Assembly: GCA_000827495.1 (NCBI GenBank)
Contig: KN817627.1
Span: forward strand, 1 to 64,000
Direction: 5' to 3'
Source: Hypholoma sublateritium FD-334 SS-4
Taxonomy: Eukaryota; Basidiomycota; Agaricomycetes; Agaricales; Strophariaceae
Length of the DNA: 64,000 bases
Shown: positions 36,933 to 47,480 of the stretch, piece by piece
How the letters are laid out: every line of letters begins with the position of its first letter
How positions within the stretch are numbered: the first letter of the stretch is position 1
The notes under the pieces: model-generated
Database searches by the model: none
What the model was told of the DNA's origin: nothing
What the model saw: only the letters and a program-made list of their open reading frames with translations
Made by a program: the position numbers and the translations under genes

Positions 36933-38372
36933 TAGCTCGCGACGAGCTCGCGGCGGACTCTCTGGGTACGGGAGGGTCTAGGTTGCGGCAACGAAAGCCT
37001 GCTTCGCGTTGGCGCTGCACTCCGCAGGTGCAGCCTGAGTGGGAGTGGTTGCAAGCGTCGAGGAGCCCCTGCATGAGCGACTCGGCTGGTACAGGGTTCA
37101 CAGCACCTTGTACAGGGGCGGAAGGAGGGTCGGCGGGGTTGTGTGTACATCCGATCTGCGTAGCTCGAGAAGAGCTCGCGGTTGTGGCGGCGCACGAGCT
37201 CGGTGCGCTCCAGCAAGGTGAGCAAGCTCCGAGGGACGGAGACGCAGGTCATGCGTGCACTCCGGTGGTCGGTGTGGGTCGCCGGTGGGTAGGCGGGGCA
37301 AAAATCGGCGCCCGCGCAAGCGTTGAGGCTTACGCAGATGGGGGGAAAGAAAACGGCGCCTACGCGAGCCTCGAAGCTCTCGCAGGCGCCGTGGGGGGCG
37401 TTCTCCGATGCCGCAGAGGCGGAGAGGCGGGGGACGGCGCGCGTGGAGGCTACAATGCCTGCCCACGTGCCGTTGCGCCGTGCTTGGATGTTGGTGGGGT
37501 GGGGGAGCGAGGAAGGGAGCCTGCGCGAACGTCGAAGCTCACGCAGGCGCCTTGACCGGGTGGTGGGCATTCAAAGTGAGAGCCGGCCGTCGCGGCGTTG
37601 CGGCGTTGTTGGGCGATGAGGCGGTGGAAGCGCCGGTACGACGTCGACGAACAGCGCCTGCGTGAGCTGCNATGCTCGCGCAGGCATGACNGCGGCAGTC
37701 GTGCGTCGTCTGGGTGGGGCGGTGCNGTGCGCAAAGTGGCCGGGGGTGCAAGGGCAGNGTTGGCAGAGAATGGAGGGCNGGCTGCGGGCGGTGTCGCGTG
37801 CTAGGGGCGGGTCAGCGCNGTCAAGCGAGGTGAAAGAGGGGGGAGGGGCGTACTGTANCCCCTTTGAGCACCGTCGGCGCCGCCGGAGGTGTTGGGGAGT
37901 GAGAGATACAGCCTGCGCGAACTTCGAAGCTCGCGCAGGTGCCTTGGCCGGGTCGTGGGTGGTCGGAGAGCGAGCNGGGCGCGAACGACGCCTGCAGTGC
38001 TCGCGCGAGCGCCGTCGCGGCATTGTTTGGCGTTGAGGCGGCGGAGGCGGCGCAACATAGAAGAATAGCGCCGGCACGAGCTAGGATGCTCGTGCAGGCG
38101 CTACGGCGGTGTTCTTGCGTCGTTCAGGTGGGGCTGGGCGGTGCGAATCCGTGCGATTAGCGCCCGGGGGTGTGTGGTACTGCAGCGGCGCGCTCGCGGG
38201 CGCGGGCGCTGTTGTGTACTTGGGGCGGGTCAGCCGTCAAGTAAGGAATAGCGGGGCGATGGACATACCTATGTAGCCCTTCGAGCAACGACGGCGCCGC
38301 TAGGGGGGTTACGAAGCAAGAAACGGCGCCTGCGCAAGCTTCGAAGCTCGCGCAGGTGCCGTGGCCGGGTGG
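36933..38372 (+). repeat. GC-rich tandem array carrying large palindromes
   Basis: Palindromes of 30-40 bp built on GGCGCCTGCGCGAGCTTCGA and its complement are centred near 37372, 37534, 37669, 37925, 38085 and 38342; weaker ones lie at 36940, 37165, 37320 and 37998. Centre-to-centre spacing alternates around 135-160 and 256 bp, so the sequence from 37534 on is about two tandem units of ~400 bp, each with two palindromes. Sequence between palindromes is also shared (GGCCGGGTGGT after, GAGCACCGTCGGCGCCGC before). Long ORFs on both strands here are by-products of high GC. Confidence 0.75.
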
Positions 38373-38524
38373 TCATTGGTCGGCGAGCGAGCCGGGCGCG
38401 GTGGTTACGTTCTTGTGGGGGGCGGTAGGTGAGGTGGGAGTTAGCGGCGTGGAGTAACGCCCGTGGCTGGATCGGGGCTGCCATCGTGGCGGGGCAGGTC
38501 GCTGAGGCGGGAGCAGTGACACAG

Positions 38525-38612
38525 TGACAGTTTTGCGACGGACATGTCGCAAATCCGTCACAGCTGCTTGTGACGAATTTTTGGACGAACTCGTCCAACA
38601 ATCCGTCACGGC
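38525..38612. repeat. cluster of adjacent hairpins
   Basis: Three inverted repeats lie side by side: TTGCGAC..GTCGCAA at about 38532-38552, CGTCACA..TGTGACG at about 38556-38575, and TTGGACGA..TCGTCCAA at about 38581-38598. GTGACG and CGTCAC at the outside pair again around the last one. No rho-type or Pol III terminator context is visible. Confidence 0.6.
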
Positions 38613-38664
38613 AGCGGCACGCTGAGCGTGAGCGGGGCGGCGGGTGAGAATGAAATCAACGAAC

Positions 38665-41600
38665 GGGTCGTGGGCGCGTCGCGCGAGCGCGTCAGAGCAC
38701 GTGCGACAGATTTCAGGCTCCGCTCGAAATGACTTGGTTGTAAAATGCTCCCTTGCCTGCGACGTCGCACCACCCGCCCACCTCCTCGTCGCTGCCCACA
38801 CCCACACCCAGCATCGCGGGAGCTCGACCCGCCGCCGCCGAGGAGCGTCCACCGCCGCCGCCACAGCCGTCGACGCCCGCCCAAACACGCCAAACNGCGT
38901 CACCCGCGATGTCGGCGCGTGCACCGGCCCCAAAGCCCGTCCCGAAGGACTGACAGCCCCAGCTGGCTCCCTGTCCGCACCAACTCGAAGCAACGGCATC
39001 CCCGCCTGCTCTCTCTCGCCATGGCCGCCGTCGTAGCCGCCGCCCTTTGTACCTCCACCTGCCCACCCACCTCGTCACCGCTGGGACCTGCCCCAGCGTC
39101 GCGGGCTTTCGACGCGCCGCCGCCGAGGAGCGCCCACCGCCGCCCGCGCCCCCCTCGACGAAACAGACGACGTTATCTGCAATGTCGGCGCGCACACGGA
39201 CCCCATAGCCCGTCCCGAAGGACCGACAGCCCCTGCAGGCACCCTGTCGCCCCCATTTCAAAGCAGCGCATGTCCCTGCCTGCTCTCGACTACCGCCGAC
39301 GCCGTCTCCACCATCGACGCCTGCCCCGGCCCCCATCAGCCAAGATGTCGGCGTCCACACCGGCCCACCCTCGCGGAGATTCGAGCCGCTACGTTCCCGA
39401 ATTGCGCATCACCGCCGGCGCCATTCCGGCCCTCGCATCGCACTTGAACGATGGGGAAGTACCCATCCCCCTTCTCAACGTGCAGGAAGGCATCGCCGGC
39501 GATTTCGGGGGCCGGACCTGTCTGCCGGACGCTCTCGAGCCGCCAAACGCCAACCCACGGCCTCCTCGATGTGCAGAACCGCATCGCCGACGTTGTAGAC
39601 ACCTTGACAGGCCCTCCGGCCTTTCGAGGTGTCGAAACCCCGAGGTGCATCGCTTCCGTGCCCATCTCACCCGCACATTGTCACTGATTAAGAGCACGCA
39701 GGGCCCCTTCGGCTACAAATGCCGCGAGCGCTCAGCGCTCCCCTTCTCGCAGCACCCAACACCGCCGCCCATTANCACCTCCCGCTGCTCAACGACAGCG
39801 ACCCGCCGCCTTCTCGACGCCCGCATCATCACCACTACCGCCGTCATCCGTGTCCGCTCTGGGCCTCGCGCCCCTCCTTGGAGCTTGCTTATTTGAGTAC
39901 TTTATAATGTAGATAGCTCTTTGTAACCGTAGATAGTTAATTAATATATATTTATTTTATTGCCTCCTCATTGTGTGTCTCAGAAAATGAACAAAATTAC
40001 AACTAGCCTAGAGCAGTCTACAATGTTCTAGGAGGGTTTTTGACTTGCCTGGAGATTCCCTGCAAGTTCAAACTCACACGCCATCGATAACCCACCGGCT
40101 CATTCACATCTTCTGTTTATTCCACGCCTGGGCCAGAAGACATGCCGAGAGAAAGTAAGCGACGCCGTGTTGTTCCTACAGACAAACGCAAACGTTTAAC
40201 GGAGCGCGGTCAGAACTTGTAGGCGTTGTCACAAAGCAGAATGCGCAGGTAACAGTGATATTACAAAGTGTCCCGTGGCGTGCACGGTAGCTTGTGTCAA
40301 GTGCGGGCAGTTTACCGGCTGTCGAGGGGTTGACGGAGGGAGAAAATGCACATTCACATAAAATGGTACAGCACTACAGTACTAGATAAATATCATTTAC
40401 GTGCATTGGGCAAGCATTGGGAGTTAAACTCTCCCCTTTTTTTTGCTTTTCGAGCTCGATTTCCTCTTCCGTATACCCAGCGCATCCAGGGGAGAACCAA
40501 GTTCGTCGAGGTTGAGGTAAACCATGGCGGTCGTCGGATACTGGGGAGAGGGTGAAAAGGAGGATGTATGATTCTACAGAGTATGATTCTACAGACATGC
40601 CACTACAAACTGGAATTCATATCCTAGGACGTACATATACAAAGATGAAGCAGGACGGGAGTGGAATGGCGGATTGATTACATCAGTGGGTTTGCGGACA
40701 GGGAGATGGGAGACTCTACGCGAGGGGGGCATTTTCTCGGCGGCACGTCGTATACGCTGGTAGTGGGACGCCGCGGCGGAGCGGGAACGCTAGTGCATCG
40801 CGATTCGCGACTGCGGGCGTTCAATGTGCGCGCTTCGCGCTACGGCCCTGGCGCAGCGGGTCAAATACAGCAAATGGTGGGAGTGCAAATAGCGGAGGGC
40901 GCTCACCTCCGTGCCAGCACACATACGTGGTGCGTGCGTGGTGGGCTGCGGAACGCAATGCGCCGCGGTCGTGCAGACTTTCGAATCCGCGGAAGGCGTC
41001 GAGCATGTCGTGCCGGTGTGCGTCGAGGTGTTGAGCTGAATCGCGGTGCCTGCGAAGCGCTCCTCGTAATCAGCCGCTAGGTGCGAGCTACTTGGAAGCC
41101 AGGCTGGATGTGGAGGCAGTATCTAGGGTGGCGGCGGGCAGGTGGCGGTGACCTTGATGAGTTGGCGGGCAGAGACGAAGTCGTGGGTGAGGGCGGCGGC
41201 ATCACGGTACACCGGGGCATTGAGACCGGGGACACTCGACGTTCCGGGCTGTAGACCTCGCGCGGCGTGTCTGGGAAAACAAACCCAGAGCCCGCCGTCG
41301 AGCTGGCGCACGTACGCGGCGCATGCCTCGCTGCTAGATCGCGAGCGCGCGGATGGCATGACGCCGTCGCGCAGCGCCTGAGCGTCCGCGGACACAGAAT
41401 GGCGACTGATGGCGGGCGGGGCGAGCGTGAATGGCGACGATGGCGGCGGGGTGAGTCGACAGCAGGCGGGGGGGGTCTGCTGTTTCGAGATGGGGCCTGC
41501 GGAGGTTATCGAGTATTCGGGACAGCTATGGGGCCGGTGCGGGCACCGACATGGCGTGTGATGCCCTTTGGCGCGTCGAGGCGGGAGTGGATGGCGGTGG

Positions 41601-41705
41601 CGTCGATGACGGATCGAGCGCCCGTGTTCGAACAAGTTCTATTAAGCGGAGTTTAAAATCTTCGGTACGTGCTCTGACGCGCTCGCGCGACGCCTGCGTT
41701 GAGAG
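38665..41705. repeat. GC-rich segment with inverted ends and internal repeats
   Basis: The 27 bases GCGTCGCGCGAGCGCGTCAG... at about 38674-38700 recur in reverse complement near 41665-41693. Similarity continues inwards on both sides (CTCCGCT, GACTTG/AACTTG). Modules around ATGTCGGCGCG..CACCGGCCCCA appear near 38909 and 39186 directly and near 41550 inverted. Units of about 280 bp at 38.81-39.30 kb are direct repeats. ORFs here, including 38745-39896 (383 codons, Pro/Arg-rich), are best seen as repeat translations. Confidence 0.5.
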
Positions 41706-42325
41706 TGTGCGGGGGGCAGAACGCACACGTAGTGACGTACAGTCCACTGGCAGAGACAACGGCCCCGGTATTGTCGAACTACATTGTCGAACTGCAGGTG
41801 AGTGACCTCGTGAGGGCGTGGACATAGGACAAGGAGCGCACATACGGGTGGGTGGAGGCTCGCATTGTCGATCAAACAATCACTGCATGCTAGATGGCGG
41901 CAGCGCATCTCAGCCAGCGATCAGTAGCCATCGGCGGCATTGACAGCGGTTGTGGGCACTGGGCAGGCGATGGTGGGCAGGCGGCAATGGGCAGGCGGAA
42001 ATGGGGCAGTGCTGCGAAGTTGGTGGCTACTAGATAGGTGTGCATGCAAGGAGGCGACACATACATAAGTAGTCGAAGATGACAGCCGTGTCAACTTTCA
42101 AGAGATAATGAGGGGGGGAGAGTATTGGTCAGCAAGTCAACATGCTGACCAAGACAGCCGTCACCCGCATATGGCAACATTGATGGCATCACCAATAAAC
42201 ACAGCCACTTTCCCAGGAGTCATTATTTCGAACATGAGCATCTCGCGGGCTCCCCGGATTAAAAGAACTCACTTTTTTTTCAAAAAAGACTCGTAAACGT
42301 CATAGTCTAAGCGTGTACGTTCGAA
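39905..42325. other. no supported gene; zinc-knuckle-like remnant at 40143-40349
   Basis: At 40143 the plus strand encodes KRRRVVPTDKRKRLTERGQN, then, after a one-base frame change, CRRCHKAECAGNSDITKC followed by more Cys. This resembles a CCHC zinc knuckle of a transposase or similar protein, but the family is uncertain and the piece is broken. The rest, including the 139-codon ORF at 40661-41080, shows nothing I can support. Confidence 0.35.
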
Positions 42326-42329
42326 TCTT

Positions 42330-43488
42330 TAACACAAGAATTAAGTAATTGCCTCGAAAAGTGGCAGGATATCATCAATCATGGGCTACCGAATCCCGCC
42401 GGAACCGTTACTAGTTTTATAACCTAGTGGCAGTCGCTTGGCAGTTGCTCTATAAAATGCTCACAAGTAGTAATTTGCTCCAGGAATCTTCTTCGCCTTC
42501 ATCGGTATCGCTGATTTTTCCCCCATGGCCTCTATCTGCAATGCTGCCCATACCACGGTCGTCGCGGTCGCGTCGCCGTAGATCATCGCAAACGACCCCC
42601 AGTCACGAGTCCCACAAGTTGCGCACCTCCTTGCTGAAGAGCGTACGCTCCGCCAGCGCGTTCACCGCCGGCGGCCAGAATGACACATTTCCCATGGAGC
42701 TTTCCCCCTGTCCGCCGCCGACAAATCGAGCATACCCGCGAATTCCTCCGGTGTTGCTTCTTTGAGTGTACGCACACGAGATGGAAGGCTCAGCACAGGC
42801 GCTAGAATGACTGACTCGAAACGGCGACCGACTCTTGAGCGCAGGGCGAGGGAAATAGCTTGTCACCCACTTTTTAAATGAGGAGACGCGCACAGCGGAC
42901 AAAAGCCGTTCGTCGTAGAGTGGCATCGTCCAGTTGCCCGTCGGTGGCATGGCGATGCCGTGCATCATGGTCGCGGTATCTGCGCAATGCCGATGGCGTT
43001 CAGATCATGGGTGCATGCGGAGATCAGGATATACGCACCCCACAGAATAAGCGCCCGGACATGGACCTTCAGGCGGCCGCGCACTTCCTCGGGTACCTGC
43101 GTGACTGCGCTGGCAATGAGCGTCAGGAACGCTGCACCCGACAACCAACCTCCGACGGCCACCTTTTCCAGGCCGTAAAGTTGAATGATGTTGTCGACTC
43201 GGAACTCGAGCAAATACAAGCCTTGATACTCAAGCGTATGCGCAAATATATCATGTGGGTTATCTGGCTGCAGCGCTGCAATCTCTGCGGGGGTGCACGG
43301 TGTTGAGCCGCGGTATAGTCGGCGGTTGGGAACGATGAGGCGGTAGCCCAGTCACCGCGCAGCGTCGGTCATGCGCCGAAAGGTACCTATGGTCGTGAAT
43401 ATTGGCCGGCCTATTAACAAGTGTCCATCCAGCTAAATACTCACCGCTGTGGAATGAGTGCCGGTGAAGTGCTATCACTGTGAGGAAG
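42330..43488 (-). pseudogene. alpha/beta hydrolase copy 3, decayed
   Basis: The order of exons matches hydrolase copies 1 and 2, but the 5' end is cut: the reading begins at about ALHRHSFHSG, so the first ~25 residues are missing where MFS flanking sequence starts (near 43486). The nucleophile elbow reads GWLSG in place of GWSLG or GWSSG, so Ser at the nucleophile position is Leu. Frameshifts occur in the middle exon after FPRPALKSR and again before SSMGNVSFWP. The last exon near 42340-42385 is still recognisable. Confidence 0.85.
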
Positions 43489-43540
43489 TAGCCAAAATAA
43501 TGTTGGCAAGTTTAAGTGCGACAACAAAACAAGCCCTTAT

Positions 43541-45831
43541 TTAATACGTAGACGGTTCTCCAAGCACCACCCTCCACCTCTTCCCATGATACATCAGTGC
43601 GATTATGGGGAGGAAGCTGACAACGCTAAGTGAAAAAGAAATATCAGAATTGTCGGAGCAAAGTCTGAGGCGAACAAACCATAGGGCAGAAAATACAGTA
43701 AATGACCACTCGAATCCAATCTATTGTACTGGTGTCAGATGGGAATCAGCCTGTCTAGGAGGAGGGATATTCACTCGTTCTCCGAAAGGTATGCTGATTG
43801 TGAAGGTCAAGTAAGAAGGACGGTAAGCAAAATGAAGTGAATGGACAACTCACGAATAGAACCCTAGTGTCATACCAAAGATCTGGCGGATAAAACTGGG
43901 AGGCTATGGATCAACTCGGGGCGTAGTGCAGAGATCGGGATGGGCCTACTTGAAACACAGACTGACATCATTGCTTCGGTGGCGGTAACAATCGCTGCAA
44001 CTGTATGTGTAACAGACAGATGCAATTATTTGAACTGGGAGGGAGTAAGCCTGAGTTGGTCCATTAACAAAAACGAACTTAACCCCCAAAGCATGCGACA
44101 ACTAAGAGAAATCCAAATTGTTAGTTGGCATGTAGAAGCTACGGAATAATGTTGCCCTACCCATGCCAACACATGGTGCAATGAAGTTTACAGCAAAATG
44201 TATCGTTAACCCGTCTAAAACAACACTGAGTAGGCGAGATAAATAGAAGATCTGCAGACTCACACCTAGCCATACAGTATGTATAAGTTCCCGTCAGTAC
44301 TCCGACTTGCCCTTGAGATTGAGGAAGAAATACTTACATCAATAATCCCATAGGTACGGTAATCGCACCAGTCCATATTGCCTGGAGACGAAGCTCCGAG
44401 GAAACCATTTCTCCTCCATTAATGAAGCGTTTGCGAGCCCGACGCATTGCGGCATCGGTTACGGCACCCGAACATAGTTCGCCCAAAGTGCTGCGTTATC
44501 TGTAAGTGTAAGATGACTTGTTCGAGTCATATCTAATATAAGACCCACGCTCCAACCAGCTGGCTCAGTCCATTCGCCAATCTATGCAAAAAAAGGTAGA
44601 AATTGATGCAATATGACACCGCATTGATATCCTCTCACCCATTCTGTGCTGTGTCAAACTTGTATATCTTAGTAAATAGGGTGGCCAATGTCAATGCCGG
44701 TTCAATCGAAGCAAGCCCATATGTCACAGAACTTTTCAATAGAATCGGGTGGCATTAGCTCAGGTGGATGCACAACATAAATACATACAAGTATAGCGCC
44801 GGAAAGACGACAGATGGGTATTTCAGCAAGCTGAGAGGTCTGACGACGAAATCTTTTGCTTTAATTTGACGTGAGGCCGGTCGGTCAAGATCCCAAAACC
44901 ACAAGCGTCGTATATAGGTCCTGAACTCCATAGGTGGGGAGCGGTAAGCTTCCCGTGGGCTCGAAACATCTTCAATTTCGTCGATTTTTTCCTTGTCGTC
45001 AGCGAAGATTTCTTTTGTCGACTCGTCAGGCCTATCAAATAATGTCTCCGGCATGAAGAATAGGATAATAAAAAATGTCGCTCCATTGATCATTGCGCTG
45101 GCCCAGAGGCACCATCGCCAACTTCTATCTCTTGCAATATATCCACCAATCTATAAATATACGACAATCAGGAAGGGGTGCTCTTTTTTCTTTGAAGAAC
45201 TTACAATGGGAGCCAGATGAGAGCCATTTGTTGACAAGAGTATGAATATTCCCATTGCTCTGCCTCGCTGGTGGCCGTAGAAGAGATCAACGACCGTGCC
45301 TGCACCTATTCCCATTGCAGCTGAAGGCCCCAGCCCAGTAAATGCCCGTGCGACCATAAGTTTGCTGAAAGACGTGGCTGTGGCAGCCCCTACTGCCGAC
45401 CCAAGCCCAATCAAGACCGAAATCAAATATGCGGGTCGTCGCCCGTATACATTGGCAATCGGTGTGAAGATAAGGGGTCCGAGAGAGCCTGTACCGAGGG
45501 CCACCGTCGTAGTGTACGTTGCGAGCACAGGGGTGATGTTAAATTCCTTTGCAAGCGGTACAACTACCGGATTAAGGATGCCGACACCCAGGATCGACAG
45601 CGCGGCAAGAAAAGACACTTGTACAAGGATGAGATATTTCAACCACTTCAAAGATCTTCATTTTCAGTAAATATTCCATATTATGATCTCAGTTGAAAGA
45701 CGTACATCTGGATAGTTTAATGGATCTGTTGGTAAGGTAGTGGGCTGAGGGATGAGCGGGAGTCCACTACCATCTAACTTCAAAGTGCTTGGGTCCGGCG
45801 AGCGAGACCCCTCCTTGATATCGTCGGGCAT
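43541..45831 (-). pseudogene. MFS transporter, copy 1, broken
   Basis: The start MPDDIKEGSR at 45831 and the end LGEPSTY at 43541 match the intact-looking copy at 56.3-58.6 kb. Exon 1 ends with DPLNYPD. Exon 2 carries WLKYLILVQVSFLAALSILG, VYGRRPAYLIS, ARAFTGLGPSAAMGIGAG and FYGHQRGRAMGIF. Exon 3 carries RSWRWCLWASAMINGATFF and ETLFDRPDEST. After YLYVFMLCIHLS the frame hits a stop, owing to a small insertion relative to copy 3; the next membrane segment (SVTYGLASIEPALTLATLF) is in another frame. An ATG upstream (MGDSMEKV at about 45914) is in frame but not shared by the other copies. Confidence 0.8.
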
Positions 45832-46259
45832 CGTCAAGGGTTGACACAACTCCGACTTTTCTTGTGATCTTAAATCTTTAGACGGCTTTTTAACCTTTTC
45901 CATCGAGTCTCCCATGCGTACAAGGCATAGATAGCAAATTTGGGAAGCTGTAAAAACCCTGAGAGAAAGGGAGATCCGCTGTGAACAAGAGGTCCTTCCA
46001 GGGAAGTGAGCGGCAATAAGGCTGCTTCGCGTAGCATGTGCTGGCTGGAGGGGACCTTGGGAGAGCAATCTTAATTTGTTGAACCCTAATTTTTTGCATC
46101 GTAACTGTAAGCGGTGCGGCTTGTCTGATCGGCCAATTCATGATTCAACGGAAGTTGCATCTCCGTGCGTCTTGCGTACATAGAGGAAGTATCTGATGAA
46201 AAATCGAATCAGCATTTGGAAGCATACTGACATAGAAAGAAGTTGCAACATGTTGTATA

Positions 46260-46730
46260 TTGAAACATGGTCATAATATATAGACGGCTCACCAAGTGAC
46301 ACTCTCCGTTCTGACCTGCGGTAGTTCAGATCGACAATCGGAGGGGAACTAACAATAAAACGAGTGCAAAAGTGTCAAACAGGATCCGAACAAGGTGTGA
46401 ACCCAGTACACCATATCACAGCAAACAGAGCTGTCATTCCAAAGACCTGGCGAAACAACATCTGGGATAATAGTAAACTATAATTGCGAGAACCAAGCTG
46501 GGAATGACTTACTTGAAGTAGACTGGTATCGTTGACGTCGTTTTATCGGTGATGATAATAGTCACCGTAGCTGTAAGTGTAACACGCAGAATCAATGCCG
46601 CCATACGTTCATATCTCACCGGAAAATATCACCCAGCGCTGTTATTAGCTATCGACATGTCGTCGTCTTTGCGCTGGCTATGTTATGGTCCACCAGTGAC
46701 CGGAATACATTCACTGCCAATTTGAACGAA
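46260..46730 (-). pseudogene. second MFS-like gene, 3' remnant (block 1)
   Basis: The minus strand ends with a GEPS-like C-terminus near 46285 and contains a conserved segment at about 46550-46586, encoding VTLTATVTIIIT. This resembles VTHTAAATVIATEVPM of the main MFS copies. The same segment recurs at about 54296-54332 and 59410-59452. Only pieces remain and no frame is long. The MFS assignment rests on position and this similarity. Confidence 0.4.
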
Positions 46731-47480
46731 TTACATTATGGCCTTCGCCCGAATATAATTCTCTGAGTCTTGTTGCGCCAGCATGAGTCTGTTGAAGGGC
46801 GCCATGAGCACACCGAACAAATAGTGCTTACAGTAGAAAAACGAAAACAGGCCACGAGACCAGACCAGTAGAAATGAAAGTGAGATAAAAAGAAACAAGA
46901 AAATAAACGCACTGCCTCGACGCCCAGGACCACCTACACCTATCGCTCGTGAGCCGTGCAGGCTGGCCTCATACTTCTCCGCGCTGTCCTCCCATACCGC
47001 CTTGCCACCGAGCTGCTCCTCCCGGACGTTCTCCGCCATCTTCGCGCGCTCTTGGAGATGATACCGCGAGAGCAACGACCGGATCTTCTTTTGGGTCGCC
47101 GTGGTCACTGCCGTCGGTGCTGGGGCGCCAAGTAATGGGCACCGACGTGGCATTCATGGGCTACGATTTGCATTCAACAGTCAACAATGGAATAATAAAA
47201 GAAAGGAAGAACGCACCATCTATTAGGAATCCGTGCTCGAGGGTTTTGCTTGCTATTTGTTCGACGTTGCCGGTTCGTAAGAGACCAAAGCGAATGTTGT
47301 CACTTCGTAGCGGAGGATCGAAGACATGGTGGTACCGTGGTTCGAAAATGTAACTGACGAGGTTGAGAGAAAGGAATCCGTTTGTAGGGTCGCCATATTC
47401 AGTACTTACGAGGCTCGAGCGAATGGCTTGACCATTCGATCCAGACTCCGCCCGATCCCATCAGCCTATTTCGCCTTGAG
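46731..47480 (-). pseudogene. CUE-domain protein remnant B
   Basis: Pieces APAPTAVTTATQKKIRSLLS, RYHLQERAKMAENVREEQ and GGKAVWEDSAEKYEASL match the intact copy at 60.3-61.4 kb closely. The conserved ERKAQMILAARQ part is replaced by GSRAIGVGGPGRR through a frame change. A recognisable CUE segment lies near 47225-47300 with the frame disturbed. Not functional as read. Confidence 0.7.

Noticed and set aside
36794..37570. 258-codon minus-strand ORF in GC-rich DNA
   Set aside because: Arg/Pro/Ser-rich, overlaps long ORFs in other frames, covers several palindromes of the array and has no domain.
36933..38372. CRISPR array
   Set aside because: The repeats are palindromes with diverged arms and unequal 135-256-bp spacing, the intervening sequence is itself repeated, and the genome is eukaryotic.
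38745..39896. 383-codon plus-strand ORF
   Set aside because: Translation of ~280-bp direct repeats; composition is Pro/Arg/His only, and the opposite strand is open over much of it too.
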